A DNA stretch of 64,000 bases from Marinobacter halophilus (GCF_003007685.1 NZ_PXNN01000009.1:62001-126000); one strand, 5' to 3'; shown: positions 39,110 to 57,586, counted from the first letter of the stretch. The notes: generated by a model not told the origin, from the letters alone. Numbers and translations: made by a program.

Positions 39110-40375
39110 ATGTCTCAAGATCTGAAAGAAGCAGCCCTTGAATATCACGCCAAACCGCGGCCGGGTAAGCTGAGTGTTGAAATCACCAAGCCAACCCAGA
39201 CTTCCCGCGACCTATCCCTGGCGTACAGCCCCGGGGTTGCCGAGCCGGTCCGCGAGATCGCGAAGGACCCCGAGAATGCTTACAAGTACACAGGTAAGGG
39301 CAACCTGGTAGCCGTTATTACAGACGGCACTGCTATCCTGGGCTTGGGAAATCTCGGCCCTCTGGCGAGCAAGCCGGTCATGGAAGGCAAAGGCGTACTG
39401 TTCAAGCGCTTTGCCGGGATCGACGTGTTCGATATCGAAGTCAATTCCGAAAGCCCGCAAGCGTTTATTGAAACTGTAGAGCGCATTGCCGATACCTTTG
39501 GTGGTATCAACCTGGAAGACATCAAGGCACCCGAATGCTTTGAGATTGAGCGTGCTCTGATCGAAAAGTGCAACGTGCCTGTTTTCCACGATGACCAGCA
39601 CGGCACTGCAATCGTCACTGCAGCTGGCATGATCAATGCCCTTGAGCTGCAGGGTAAGAAAATTGAAGATGCGACAGTGGTCTGCCTGGGTGCCGGTGCA
39701 GCTGCGATCGCTTGTATGAAGTTGCTGATCAGCTGCGGTATGCGCTCTGAAAACATCTTCATGCTCGACCGTAAGGGTGTGATCCACTCTGGTCGTGATG
39801 ACTTGAACCAGTACAAAGCCATGTTCGCCAACGATACCGATAAGCGCACACTGGACGACGCCATCGATGGCGCGGACGTGTTCGTCGGCCTGTCTGGCCC
39901 GGACCTCCTGTCGGCCGATCAGCTGAAGAAGATGGCTCCAAACCCGGTAGTGTTCGCTTGCTCGAACCCTGATCCGGAAATCAGCCCGGCAGTGGCCCTG
40001 GCTGCCCGTGATGATTTGATCATGGCGACCGGTCGCTCGGACTATCCGAACCAGGTGAATAATGTGCTGGGCTTCCCGTTCATCTTCCGTGGCGCGCTGG
40101 ACGTTCGTGCAACCGCCATCAATGAAGAGATGAAGGTAGCTGCCGTAAACGCAATTCGTGAACTGGCCAAAGAGCCGGTGCCTCAGGAAATTTGTGCGGC
40201 TTACAATGTAGATAGCCTGGAGTTCGGCAAGGAATACATTATTCCCAAGCCAATGGACGTTCGCCTGTTAGATGTGGTGCCGGCGGCAGTTGCCCGTGCT
40301 GCTGTGGATTCCGGTGTGGCGCGCCTCCCTTACCCTGCGCACTACCCGCTGAAGTCTATGGACGACATCATCTGA
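39110..40375 (+). CDS. Malic enzyme (single-domain MaeB type)
   Basis: The 421-residue enzyme decarboxylates malate to pyruvate, probably with NADP. It shows YSPGVAEPVREIAKDPENAYKYTGKGN, ITDGTAILGLGNLGPLASKPVMEGK, NLEDIKAPECFEIER, FHDDQHGTAIVTAAGM (metal-binding Asp pair) and the nucleotide site VVCLGAGAAAIACMKLL. It lacks the C-terminal phosphotransacetylase-like domain of the ~750-residue MaeB, as in Pseudomonas homologues. A GTG at 39089 is also in frame, but the ATG at 39110 begins the conserved N-terminus. It is monocistronic, bounded by the rpmE terminator and its own. Confidence 0.93.
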   Translation: MSQDLKEAALEYHAKPRPGKLSVEITKPTQTSRDLSLAYSPGVAEPVREIAKDPENAYKYTGKGNLVAVITDGTAILGLGNLGPLASKPVMEGKGVLFKRFAGIDVFDIEVNSESPQAFIETVERIADTFGGINLEDIKAPECFEIERALIEKCNVPVFHDDQHGTAIVTAAGMINALELQGKKIEDATVVCLGAGAAAIACMKLLISCGMRSENIFMLDRKGVIHSGRDDLNQYKAMFANDTDKRTLDDAIDGADVFVGLSGPDLLSADQLKKMAPNPVVFACSNPDPEISPAVALAARDDLIMATGRSDYPNQVNNVLGFPFIFRGALDVRATAINEEMKVAAVNAIRELAKEPVPQEICAAYNVDSLEFGKEYIIPKPMDVRLLDVVPAAVARAAVDSGVARLPYPAHYPLKSMDDII

Positions 40376-40397
40376 TTTCGATGTAGTTCAGCTTCAC

Positions 40398-40430
40398 AAA
40401 AAAACCGGCGGTGATCCCGCCGGTTTTTTT
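40398..40430. terminator. Bidirectional terminator (malic enzyme / ponA)
   Basis: A7 with CCGGCGG, loop TGATC, CCGCCGG and T7. It serves the convergent malic enzyme and ponA transcripts. Confidence 0.95.
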
Positions 40431-40463
40431 GTGCGTTGGTTGTCAGGGCGCTGCCCGAACGGA

Positions 40464-43001
40464 TCAGAAAATATGACCAGGCAGTTGCTCGGTGCCACCA
40501 TTGCCGGAGCCGTTGTCATTGGAGTCCTGGCGCAGTGGTGCCGGTGCTTCTTCTTCCTTGAATAGTTCAAAATTGCCGTCTTCGCCAGGCCGGGCCCGCT
40601 CTCCCGTATTCGGGTTGATGCGAATATTGGCAATGCCGTTGGGTCGGGGCATGGTGGCTGAGGGCGCCCCTTGCATGGCGGTTTTCATGTAATCAACCCA
40701 GATCGGCAGAGCCGTGCTTGCGCCGAATTCTCCCCGGCCCAGCGGGGCAGGTTGATCGAAGCCAACCCATACGGTTGTGGCAACCTTGTGATTGAACCCG
40801 GCAAACCAGGTGTCTATCTGGTCGTTGGTTGTGCCTGTCTTGCCGGCGATGTCGTTCCGGTTTAGGGCCAGTGCCCGCCGACCGGTACCTCTGCGCACCA
40901 CGTCCTGCATGATGCTGTGAAGGATGTAGACGGAGCGTTCATCTGCAAGTCGCTGCATCACCCTGCGTTCGGGAGCGGCTTCAGCTGAAGCCAATAGTTG
41001 CATGCCGTCAGTCTGGACTGTGTCAGGCTGATTGGCCATCACGGGCCCCTCATTGGCGACGGCTTCAGGTTCTTCTTTGCAGTTGGTGTCACACAGAATG
41101 GTTTCCGGCGCCTCATACACGACGGTGCCGTCAGGCTCCTGAATGCGCTGGATTAGATAGGGCTCAACATCGTAGCCGCCATTGGCGATCACCGCGAAAC
41201 CTCGTGCCAGATCCATGGGTGTCAGCTGGCCGGCGCCCAGCGACAATGACAAGTTCGCCGGCATTTTGTCAGTCGGAATCTTCAGTTGTCCGAGGTAGTC
41301 CAGTGTCTGGCGAATTCCAAGATCCCTGAGCAGGCGAATAGATACCAGGTTGCGTGACCGATAGAGGCCTTCCCGAAGGGTGGTTGGGCCATAAAACTGA
41401 CCTGAGGAGTTCTGCGGGCGCCAGGCGCCTCCCAGCTCCGAATCTTCGAACACAATCGGCGCATCGTTGTAGATGGTAGCGGGTGTTCTTCCGTTCTCCA
41501 GGGCTGCCAGATAGAGAAACGGCTTGAAAGTTGAGCCTGGCTGGCGGTTGGCTTGCGTTGCCCGGTTGTATTTGCTCTGGCTGAAGCTGTAACCGCCCGC
41601 GAGGGCTTCGATCGCGCCATTCTGGGCATCGATCGAAATAACTGCGCCTTCAACTCGTGGCGCTTGTGACAAGGCGACCTGAAGTTCGTTTTTCAGGATG
41701 TCTTCGGCATTCTCAGAGTTGTCGTCGCCCTGCTCCTGAATTTGGGGCAGCTGCAGAACCTTAACGTAGACCACGTCGCCGGCAGACACGACGTCAGAGA
41801 CTTTGCTCGGGGCCGGGCCGGTCAGGCTTTCGGTGCGATAGCGCTTGGCCCAGCTCATGGTATCGAAGGCCATTTTGCCGGAGCCAAGGTGGCGCGTATG
41901 AACACGAGCCTCGCCCTGGTCGTCATCGACGGCCGTCACCACGGCGGGAATCAAGCCTTCAACGCGCGGGTAGTTGAGCATCTGATCGGACAGCGCGATG
42001 GCGGCCATGCCGTTCACGTCAAACTGGCCGACGGCACCCCGAAAGCCGTGACGACGGTCGTAATCTTCGAGTCCGGCCCGAAGCGCTTCAGTGGCCGCAT
42101 TCTGCTTTTCGCTATTAACGGTGAGGGTGACGCTGTAACCGTCCGTGTAGGCAGCATCGCCGAACCGGCGCACCATTTCTGTTCGCGCCATTTCGGCCAC
42201 GTAATCGGCGTCGACCTCGGTCTCACGGGTATTGTAACTCGCGGTGAGCGGTGCCTCGACAGCCAGTGACCAGGCATCCTGGTTTATGTGGCCAAGGTCT
42301 CGCATGCGGCCGAGTATCCAGTTACGGCGGATCATTGCTCTTTCAGGGTTTGCTAATGGGTTAAAGGCAGATGGAGCTTTCGGCAGTCCCGCCAGCATCG
42401 CCATCTGAGCCAGCGACAGTTCATTGACCGGCTTGTCGTAATAGACTTGAGCGGCGGCAGCGATACCGTAGGCCCGGTTACCGAGATAGATCTTGTTGAG
42501 GTACAGCTCCAGTATCCTGTCCTTATCAAGTTCGCGTTCAATCTGAAGAGCCAGAAGTATCTCGTTGAACTTGCGGATAAAGGTCCTGTCGCGTGACAAA
42601 AAGTAATTTTTTGCAACCTGCATAGTGATGGTGCTGCCCCCGGACTGGATGCTTCCGGTGGACACGAGCTCGACCACAGCCCGCGTCAGGCCTTTGATGT
42701 CGACGCCGAAGTGCTCGTAAAATCGTGAGTCTTCCGCGGCCAGGAAGGCTTGTAACTGAATTGTAGGGATCTGTTCGATTGTGATCGGTGCCCTTCTCTT
42801 TTCTCCGAATTCTGCTATTAATCTGTTGTCTTGACTATACACCCGAAGTGGCGTCTGCAGTTTAACGTCCAGTAATTGTTGGACGGGCGGCAGGCTTGGC
42901 CGAAGGTAGAGGTAGAAGGCTGAGGCGATAATAATAGCGACACTCAGGCCAGTGAGCAGGAACCAGGCGAAAACACGAGATGTACGCAGCAATTGAGACA
43001 T
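40464..43001 (-). CDS. ponA: Penicillin-binding protein 1A
   Basis: The 845-residue bifunctional class A PBP has a membrane anchor (residues ~10-30, FAWFLLTGLSVAIIIASAFYLYL), then a GT51 transglycosylase domain with LAAEDSRFYEHFGVD (catalytic Glu) and GGSTITMQVAKNYFLSRDRT. An OB-type insert follows, and the transpeptidase domain has GSTFKPFLYLAAL (active-site Ser, SxxK), SRN (YRSRNLVS) and KTGT in AGKTGTTNDQIDTWFAG. It polymerises and cross-links peptidoglycan. It is divergent from pilM across 236 bp, the standard arrangement in Pseudomonas relatives. Confidence 0.97.
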   Translation of the reverse strand: MSQLLRTSRVFAWFLLTGLSVAIIIASAFYLYLRPSLPPVQQLLDVKLQTPLRVYSQDNRLIAEFGEKRRAPITIEQIPTIQLQAFLAAEDSRFYEHFGVDIKGLTRAVVELVSTGSIQSGGSTITMQVAKNYFLSRDRTFIRKFNEILLALQIERELDKDRILELYLNKIYLGNRAYGIAAAAQVYYDKPVNELSLAQMAMLAGLPKAPSAFNPLANPERAMIRRNWILGRMRDLGHINQDAWSLAVEAPLTASYNTRETEVDADYVAEMARTEMVRRFGDAAYTDGYSVTLTVNSEKQNAATEALRAGLEDYDRRHGFRGAVGQFDVNGMAAIALSDQMLNYPRVEGLIPAVVTAVDDDQGEARVHTRHLGSGKMAFDTMSWAKRYRTESLTGPAPSKVSDVVSAGDVVYVKVLQLPQIQEQGDDNSENAEDILKNELQVALSQAPRVEGAVISIDAQNGAIEALAGGYSFSQSKYNRATQANRQPGSTFKPFLYLAALENGRTPATIYNDAPIVFEDSELGGAWRPQNSSGQFYGPTTLREGLYRSRNLVSIRLLRDLGIRQTLDYLGQLKIPTDKMPANLSLSLGAGQLTPMDLARGFAVIANGGYDVEPYLIQRIQEPDGTVVYEAPETILCDTNCKEEPEAVANEGPVMANQPDTVQTDGMQLLASAEAAPERRVMQRLADERSVYILHSIMQDVVRRGTGRRALALNRNDIAGKTGTTNDQIDTWFAGFNHKVATTVWVGFDQPAPLGRGEFGASTALPIWVDYMKTAMQGAPSATMPRPNGIANIRINPNTGERARPGEDGNFELFKEEEAPAPLRQDSNDNGSGNGGTEQLPGHIF

Positions 43002-44301
<1,300 letters not shown>

Positions 44302-44302
<1 letters not shown>

Positions 44303-44865
44303 TGGCAAAAATTAACCTCAGACCATGGCGAGAGGAGCTGCGCGCTGAGAAGCAGAAGCAGTTCATCGTCATGATTCTCGGTTCAGTAATCATTGCCGGG
44401 GGACTGACCTTTCTCTGGAAATCCGATATGGACAGCCGGCTTGCCTACCAGCAATCCCGAAACGCCTACATCGAAACTGCAACCAAGCAGCTGGATCAGC
44501 AGATCACCGAAATCGAGAATCTGAAACGGCAGCGCGATGAGTTGTTGGCGCGGATGCAGGTGATTCAGGATCTTCAGGGTACTCGTCCGGTTATTGTGCG
44601 GGTCTTTGATGAGCTGGTAAGAACCCTGCCAGATGGTCTTTTCTATACCGACCTGAAACGAACGGGTGAGCGCATCGATATTGTCGGCATGGCAGAGTCC
44701 AACAGCAGGATCTCCAACCTTATGCGCCAGTTTGAAGAATCTGACTGGTTTGCCAATCCCAATCTTTCAAATGTGGCTGCTGCCGATGCCCGTCGGGCCG
44801 GATACAGTCAGTTTAATCTTGCGGTCCAGCAGCAGACGCCTGAGCCCGAAGCGGAGGATAATTAA
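44302..44865 (+). CDS. pilN: Type IV pilus assembly protein PilN
   Basis: This 187-residue inner-membrane protein starts MAKINLRPWREELRAEKQKQ, the conserved INLRPW peptide that docks into PilM. One membrane helix (residues ~22-40) follows, then a coiled coil (~45-90) and a small periplasmic ferredoxin-like domain (PDGLFYTDLKRTGERIDIVGMAES). It dimerises with PilO to link PilM to the outer-membrane secretin via PilP. It is coupled to both neighbours. Confidence 0.96.
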
Positions 44866-45476
44866 TGAGCCTCGCGGACTCACTTAAGAGCTTGAACGAT
44901 TTCGATATCAATGACCTGGATATCAACAATGCAGGCATCTGGCCAGCACCGGTCAAAGCCATTGTGGTGTTGATCGTCTTTGGTCTGATTCTTGGAGGTG
45001 GTTACTGGTTCTTTATTAAGGACCAGTATGGCCAGTTGGAGCGAGTTGAGCGCACCGAGCAGGAGCTGAAGCAGCGTTACGAGCAAAAAGCCTATCAGGT
45101 AGCAAACCTGGATGTGTTCAAAGCTCAGATGGCGGAGATGGAAGAGACATTCGGCGCCCTGGTCAGACAGCTGCCCAGTGAAACCGAGGTTCCCGGCTTG
45201 CTTGAGGACATTACCAATACAGCTTTGGGGAATGGTCTGGCGCTTCAGGAGGTCAAGCTGCAGCCTGAGCAACGTCGCGACTTTTATTCTGAATTGCCGA
45301 TCAATATACGGGTGTCAGGTGCGTACCACGAACTGGCCTCGTTTGTCAGCAGTGTAGCCAGCCTGCCACGGATTGTGACGCTGCATGACTTAACCATCAA
45401 ACCACTTGGCGGAGATGGTGAACAACTTGATATGCAGGTTGTTGCCCGTACCTACCGCTACCGGGCTGGAGAGTGA
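44865..45476 (+). CDS. pilO: Type IV pilus assembly protein PilO
   Basis: The 203-residue inner-membrane partner of PilN begins with a short cytoplasmic segment (SLKSLNDFDINDLDINNAGIWP), then a membrane helix (residues ~33-52), a coiled coil (residues ~60-100) and a periplasmic domain with QLPSETEVPGLLEDITNTAL and GAYHELASFVSSVASLPRIVTL. Its ATG overlaps the pilN TAA (TAATG). The length fits the family. Confidence 0.96.
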   Translation: MSLADSLKSLNDFDINDLDINNAGIWPAPVKAIVVLIVFGLILGGGYWFFIKDQYGQLERVERTEQELKQRYEQKAYQVANLDVFKAQMAEMEETFGALVRQLPSETEVPGLLEDITNTALGNGLALQEVKLQPEQRRDFYSELPINIRVSGAYHELASFVSSVASLPRIVTLHDLTIKPLGGDGEQLDMQVVARTYRYRAGE

Positions 45477-45478
45477 GC

Positions 45479-46021
45479 ATGACAGTAAAGCATGCCGGTA
45501 AAGCCTTGTTGGCTGTGTGCCTGACATCTTTGTTGACGGCTTGTTCCCAGGGCAACGGTTTCTCTGATCTGGATAAGTTCATGTCGGATACCCGGGCCAA
45601 GCCTCGGGGTCACGTAGAGCCCTTGCCCGAGTTCAAGGCTTATGAGGCTTTCAGTTATTCGGCGGCGGATCGCAGAGCACCGTTCGAAGCGCCGGTCGAT
45701 GTTCAGCTGACGATGGTTGATGAGCAGCCGGTCAGCGACGTGGAGCCCGACCTGGACCGACCGAGAGAGGTGCTTGAGAACTTCGATCTCAAGTCCCTGG
45801 TCATGGTTGGCACACTACAAGGCCTTGAAGGCGGCCTGTTTGCCCTGATTCGCGACGCCAGCGGTGGCATACATCGGGTACGAACGGGCAATTACATGGG
45901 TCAGAGCTACGGCCGTATCGTCGGCGTTAGTGAAACCCGGATTGAATTGATTGAAATCGTTCCAAACGGCCGCGGTGGGTGGGTTGAACGCCCACGCTCC
46001 CTGTCTTTGGATGAAGGATAG
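45479..46021 (+). CDS. pilP: Type IV pilus lipoprotein PilP
   Basis: The lipoprotein of about 180 residues starts MTVKHAGKALLAVCLTSLLTAC (lipobox LTAC, Cys22). It has a disordered Pro/Asp-rich linker and a C-terminal beta domain (LKSLVMVGTLQGLEGGLFALIRD and VRTGNYMGQSYGRIVGVSETRIEL) that binds the N0 domain of PilQ. TGGAGAG lies five bases before this ATG; a GTG at 45473 overlapping the pilO stop is a possible alternative start. Confidence 0.95.
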   Translation: MTVKHAGKALLAVCLTSLLTACSQGNGFSDLDKFMSDTRAKPRGHVEPLPEFKAYEAFSYSAADRRAPFEAPVDVQLTMVDEQPVSDVEPDLDRPREVLENFDLKSLVMVGTLQGLEGGLFALIRDASGGIHRVRTGNYMGQSYGRIVGVSETRIELIEIVPNGRGGWVERPRSLSLDEG

Positions 46022-46038
46022 GGCCAGGAGCGATAAAA

Positions 46039-48153
46039 ATGATTGAAAAAAACATGCACGAACAAAATGGTTCAAGGTCGAGGCTAGCGATGTTCAAAAA
46101 ACTCAATGTCTGCGTGGGCGTAATCGCCATCGGGTTATGGAGCAGCCTGGCCAGCGCGGTCACGCTGGAAGACGTATCGTTTTCGTCGCTGCCAGGTGAG
46201 CGACTGGAAGTAACCATGAAGTTTGACGGCCCGCCGCCCGAGCCGACTGGCTACACGATCGAGCGTCCTGCGAGGATTGCCGTTGATTTACAGGACACCA
46301 CCAGTGGGCTGAATCAGCGGAGTATTCCACTGGGTTCAGGTAACGCTCAGAGCGTTACCGTGGTGGAAACCAGAGACCGTACCCGTTTGATTTTCAACCT
46401 GGTTGAGTTGGTTCCTCATGAAACGATCAGGCAGAACAACTCTCTGGTAATGACAATTGGCGGTGCAAGCAGCGCGCCTGCCGTGGCGGCACAGTCGCCG
46501 CAGGGCCAGCCCGCATCTTCGGGTCAGTCTGGGCAAAATGCCTTGGCTGGCGTTGATTTCCGCCGTAGCCAGGACGGGGAAGGTCGCGTGATTGTGGATT
46601 TGGGAAGCGCCACCGCCGCGGTTAACCTGTCTGAGCAGGCTGGCCGGATCCGGCTGACCATGCCCGGGTTGCAAGTTCCGGCGGATCTTCGTCGGAGACT
46701 GGATGTCACAGATTTCGCGACGCCGGTAACTCGCATCGATACCTTCGTTGAAGATGGCAGTGCGATCATTGAAATTCGCCCAGAGGGTGACTATGACTAC
46801 ATCGCTTATCAGTCAGGTCGTGAATTTACTGTTAGCGTGGAAAGGCTGTCTGAAGAAGAGGCGGATTCCCGTCGCGAAGAGCGATTCCCGTACACGGGAG
46901 AGAAGCTGTCTCTGAACTTTCAGGATATTGAAGTGCGTTCAGTCCTTCAGTTGATTGCCGACTTTACCGGATTAAACCTGGTGGCCAGCGATACCGTGGG
47001 TGGTAGCATTACCTTGCGGCTGCAGAACGTTCCGTGGGATCAGGCGCTTGATCTGATTTTGAAAACCAAAGGGCTCGATCAGCGCCAGATTGGTAATGTT
47101 CTGCTGGTTGCACCGGCCGAGGAAATTGCGGCTCGCGAGAAGCTCGAACTGGAAACCAGCAAGCAAATTGCCGAGCTGGCGCCGGTTCGCCTGGATATCG
47201 TTCAGGTCAACTACGCCAAGGCTGCTGACATTGTTGAGTTGATCAGGGCCGATGAAGAGCTGATATCTTCCCGCGGCTTCATTTCTTCAGACGTGCGCAC
47301 CAACACCATTAGCGTTCGTGAAACGGCTCAGAAGCTCGAAGAGATCCGTCGTCTGGTCGGCACCTGGGATGTTCCCGTGCGCCAGGTGTCCATCGAGGCC
47401 CGCATTGTTCGAGCGCAGACCAACGTTGCCGAAAATCTGGGTGTCCGTTGGGGTGGTGCTGCCTACGACGTAAGCGGCAATGACGTTGTCAGCATCGGCG
47501 GGTCTTTGGGTACGCTTCAGGAATCGAGAGATGCGGCCGCAGGCGGCAGCGGTGCAATTTCTTTCCCGGGCGCGCTGGGTGTTGATTTGGGTGTCACCGG
47601 TGACGGCGCCTCTTCCTTTGCCATCGGCTGGGGTAGCGATGACTTCCTGATCGATCTGGAGCTCTCTGCTCTGGAGACCGATGGTCGTGCTGAAGTGGTT
47701 TCTCAGCCGCGGGTGGTAACGGCCGACCGCCAGAGCGCGTCGATCAAGTCAGGTGAAGAAATTCCATACCAGGAAGCCACCTCCAGCGGTGCAACCAACG
47801 TAGAGTTCAAAGAGGCGGTACTGTCTCTGGAGGTTACCCCACAGATCACACCGGATGACAAGATCATTATGGATCTGGTGGTCAATCAGGATTCACGGGG
47901 TGAGGTGACTGCCGGTATTCCGTCCATCAATACCAACTCTGTGACAACTCAGGTATTGGTTGCCAATGGCGAAACCGTCGTTCTGGGTGGTATCTTCCAG
48001 TCAGAGGTGGCGACACAGACAACCAAAACGCCATTCCTCGGTGACATTCCTTATCTTGGGCGGTTGTTCAAGCGGACCGAGAACATTGATGAGCGCAGTG
48101 AGTTACTGATCTTCATTACGCCGAAGATCATTAAAAATGACCTGATCCAGTAA
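46039..48153 (+). CDS. pilQ: Type IV pilus secretin PilQ
   Basis: The 704-residue outer-membrane secretin has a signal peptide (hydrophobic stretch VCVGVIAIGLWSSLASA ending about residue 35), two AMIN domains (roughly residues 37-260), an STN/N0 domain (SLNFQDIEVRSVLQLIADFTGLNLV), a secretin N1 domain (VNYAKAADIVELI), and the secretin barrel from about residue 450 (RQVSIEARIVRAQTNVAENLGVRWGG to VLGGIFQSEV and RSELLIFITPKII). It is the gated pore through which the pilus exits. AGGAG precedes the start, and a strong terminator follows the stop. Confidence 0.97.
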   Translation: MIEKNMHEQNGSRSRLAMFKKLNVCVGVIAIGLWSSLASAVTLEDVSFSSLPGERLEVTMKFDGPPPEPTGYTIERPARIAVDLQDTTSGLNQRSIPLGSGNAQSVTVVETRDRTRLIFNLVELVPHETIRQNNSLVMTIGGASSAPAVAAQSPQGQPASSGQSGQNALAGVDFRRSQDGEGRVIVDLGSATAAVNLSEQAGRIRLTMPGLQVPADLRRRLDVTDFATPVTRIDTFVEDGSAIIEIRPEGDYDYIAYQSGREFTVSVERLSEEEADSRREERFPYTGEKLSLNFQDIEVRSVLQLIADFTGLNLVASDTVGGSITLRLQNVPWDQALDLILKTKGLDQRQIGNVLLVAPAEEIAAREKLELETSKQIAELAPVRLDIVQVNYAKAADIVELIRADEELISSRGFISSDVRTNTISVRETAQKLEEIRRLVGTWDVPVRQVSIEARIVRAQTNVAENLGVRWGGAAYDVSGNDVVSIGGSLGTLQESRDAAAGGSGAISFPGALGVDLGVTGDGASSFAIGWGSDDFLIDLELSALETDGRAEVVSQPRVVTADRQSASIKSGEEIPYQEATSSGATNVEFKEAVLSLEVTPQITPDDKIIMDLVVNQDSRGEVTAGIPSINTNSVTTQVLVANGETVVLGGIFQSEVATQTTKTPFLGDIPYLGRLFKRTENIDERSELLIFITPKIIKNDLIQ

Positions 48154-48166
48154 CCGGTTCAGTCTC

Positions 48167-48199
48167 AAAAAAGCCGCCGCTAACACCGGCGGCTTTTTT
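48167..48199 (+). terminator. pilMNOPQ operon terminator
   Basis: A6 GCCGCCG, loop, CGGCGGC T6, 13 bp after the pilQ stop. It separates the pilus operon from aroK. Confidence 0.93.
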
Positions 48200-48279
48200 G
48201 TTTGGATCAGCAGCCGCGACTTATGGAAAGGCCTGCCCTGTGCTATTCTCACCCGCCTGAACCCTGTTGAGCGGAAATT

Positions 48280-48870
48280 ATGTCTTTGCCCGAACGCGTT
48301 GTCTTGGTCGGCCCCATGGGGGCTGGGAAAAGTACGATTGGCCGTATGCTCGCGAAAGAGCTGGGTTATCGCTTTCTGGATTCGGACCGGATCATCGAGG
48401 AACGTTGTGGGGCAAATATTCCGTGGATTTTTGACGTTGAAGGAGAGGGTGGGTTCCGGTTAAGAGAGACGGCAATGCTGGATGAGCTTTCGGGGACAAC
48501 CGCAACGGTGCTTGCAACCGGAGGCGGTGCAGTAATGCGCGCTGAAAATCATCCGTTGCTTAAGAAGAACGCCGTCGTAGTGTATTTGAAAACCTCTATC
48601 GAGCAGCAGGTGGAGCGTACCCGTAAAGACCGCAATAGACCGTTACTCCAGAATGAAGATCCGGAGGGTGTGCTGCGGAGTCTGTTCGCCATTCGAGATC
48701 CCCTGTACACCAAGCTAGCTGATATTGTGATGTTTACCGATCGCAAGAGTCCTCGGTTGGTGGTGCGTCAACTGGTCAACCGTATTAATCCAAAAACCCC
48801 CAGACACAAACGGCAAAGACGAAAAGAAGGTCGTGAACATGTACAAGGTCCTCAAAGAGCTGAAGGTTGA
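48280..48870 (+). CDS. aroK: Shikimate kinase
   Basis: The 196-residue kinase phosphorylates shikimate at O3. It has the Walker A loop [19 protein letters not shown], the shikimate-binding DSDRIIEE and FRLRETAML, the TGGGAV motif, and the lid RNRPLL. The last ~20 residues ([15 protein letters not shown]) are basic, lie beyond the usual end, and overlap the aroB start by 32 bp. The pair is coupled and sits immediately downstream of pilQ, as in Pseudomonas. Confidence 0.95.
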   Translation: MSLPERVVLVGPMGAGKSTIGRMLAKELGYRFLDSDRIIEERCGANIPWIFDVEGEGGFRLRETAMLDELSGTTATVLATGGGAVMRAENHPLLKKNAVVVYLKTSIEQQVERTRKDRNRPLLQNEDPEGVLRSLFAIRDPLYTKLADIVMFTDRKSPRLVVRQLVNRINPKTPRHKRQRRKEGREHVQGPQRAEG

Positions 48871-49930
48871 GTTGGGTGAGCGAAGCTATCCGATCATCAT
48901 TGGTCAGGGGCTTCTCGGTAACTACGATTTGACGCCGTGGGTTGCCGGTAATCAGGTGATGATTGTGACCAACGAGACGGTTGGCCCTCGGTATCTTGAA
49001 CAAGCTGTTGCCTGCTTTCCCGGAAAATGCGTGGATGTGGTCACTTTGCCAGACGGTGAGAAATACAAAGACTGGCAAACCCTCAATCTTATCTTTGACC
49101 GGTTGCTCGAGCGGCAGCATTCCAGGCAAACCACCCTGGTTGCGCTGGGCGGTGGCGTGGTTGGAGATATGGCAGGGTTTGCTGCCGCGTGTTATCAGCG
49201 GAGCGTGCCGTTCATTCAAATTCCGACCACGCTGTTATCACAGGTCGACTCTTCGGTGGGTGGCAAGACCGGGATTAATCATCCGCTGGGCAAGAATATG
49301 GTGGGCGCTTTTCATCAGCCCAACATTGTGCTGATTGATACCGATTCATTGTCCACTTTGCCGGCGCGCGAAGTGTCTGCAGGGCTGGCGGAAGTTATCA
49401 AGTATGGCCTGATCCGCGATGAATCGTTTCTCGGCTGGCTTGAGGGCAACATCGATGCGCTAAGGCGTCTGGAGCCAGATGCATTGGGTGAAGCCATATA
49501 CCGTTCGTGCCTGTGCAAGGCAGAGGTGGTTGCGGTGGACGAGCGGGAAGGCGGGCTTAGAGCGATCCTGAATCTTGGTCATACTTTCGGTCACGCCATA
49601 GAAACCTATGCAGGTTACGGCAACTGGCTGCATGGCGAGGCGGTCGGCACGGGCATGCTGATGGCCTCCGACCTTTCTTTAAGGGAGGGGATGATCGGTC
49701 AGAAGGAACACGAACGGGCAGCAGCGCTGATTCATCGGGCTGGCTTGCCGGAGCGGCCACCTAAGGGAATGAGCCCTGAAGACTTCATGTCTCGGATGGC
49801 GGTGGATAAGAAAAATGTCGATGGCAGGCTAAGACTGGTGCTGATGCGCTCGTTGGGTGATGCCTTTGTCACCGCCGATGCAGCACCGCAAAATCTCAAG
49901 GATACCTTGTTGGAATTTACCCGTTCGTAA
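48839..49930 (+). CDS. aroB: 3-dehydroquinate synthase
   Basis: This NAD- and zinc-dependent enzyme of about 363 residues converts DAHP to dehydroquinate. It shows [61 protein letters not shown] (motifs GGGVVGD and DSSVGGKT), [11 protein letters not shown], and [12 protein letters not shown] with H-x-x-x-H metal ligands. An in-frame GTG at 48833 is the only alternative start; the ATG at 48839 follows AGAAGG. It overlaps aroK and leads into the SPOR/AAA gene 41 bp later. Confidence 0.97.
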   Translation: MYKVLKELKVELGERSYPIIIGQGLLGNYDLTPWVAGNQVMIVTNETVGPRYLEQAVACFPGKCVDVVTLPDGEKYKDWQTLNLIFDRLLERQHSRQTTLVALGGGVVGDMAGFAAACYQRSVPFIQIPTTLLSQVDSSVGGKTGINHPLGKNMVGAFHQPNIVLIDTDSLSTLPAREVSAGLAEVIKYGLIRDESFLGWLEGNIDALRRLEPDALGEAIYRSCLCKAEVVAVDEREGGLRAILNLGHTFGHAIETYAGYGNWLHGEAVGTGMLMASDLSLREGMIGQKEHERAAALIHRAGLPERPPKGMSPEDFMSRMAVDKKNVDGRLRLVLMRSLGDAFVTADAAPQNLKDTLLEFTRS

Positions 49931-49970
49931 CGGTGACGGTTGGTAAGCCAGCAGCAGGCAGGGACGAGTA

Positions 49971-51398
<1,428 letters not shown>

Positions 51399-51453
51399 TT
51401 GCACCTTTTTGGTGCGCAAGCTGGCTTATGTGAGCCCCAATCGGCGAAAAAAA

Positions 51454-51482
51454 TTGAATACGTAGTTTCACGTGTGTAAAAT
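51454..51482 (+). promoter_or_regulatory. Sigma-70-type promoter for gltBD
   Basis: TTGAAT (51454-51459), a 17-bp spacer and TAAAAT (51477-51482) fit the sigma-70 consensus with four of six and five of six matches. The start would be near 51489, about 87 bp before gltB. The leader then contains a pyrimidine tract and a hairpin at 51513-51537. Confidence 0.6.
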
Positions 51483-51512
51483 CGCTTCCCCCTTTTTTCG
51501 GTGTCAGTACGT

Positions 51513-51537
51513 TTTTCGCACTGAATTGGTGCGAAAA
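51513..51537 (+). promoter_or_regulatory. Hairpin in the gltB leader
   Basis: TTTTCGCAC, loop TGAATTG, GTGCGAAAA: a perfect 9-bp inverted repeat 39 bp before the gltB start. A related GCACC/GGTGC pair flanks TTTTT just after the previous gene's stop. It could be an operator or an mRNA control element; which cannot be decided from sequence. Confidence 0.55.
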
Positions 51538-51575
51538 TGACTGGCGGGAAAGCATTTACACGCGAGAGAACGCTT

Positions 51576-57529
<5,954 letters not shown>

Positions 57530-57551
57530 TTAGCGGCTTGACCGGTGTCAG

Positions 57552-57586
57552 AAGGGCGGCTTTCTATTGGAAAGCCGCCCTTTTTT
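57552..57586 (+). terminator. gltBD operon terminator
   Basis: AAGGGCGGCTTTC, loop TATTG, GAAAGCCGCCCTT and a T6 run, 22 bp after the gltD stop. Confidence 0.95.

Noticed and set aside
40464..43001. ponA as a mobile-element-linked resistance variant
   Set aside because: SxxK, SxN and KTGT motifs are normal and the location beside pilM is the ancestral one.
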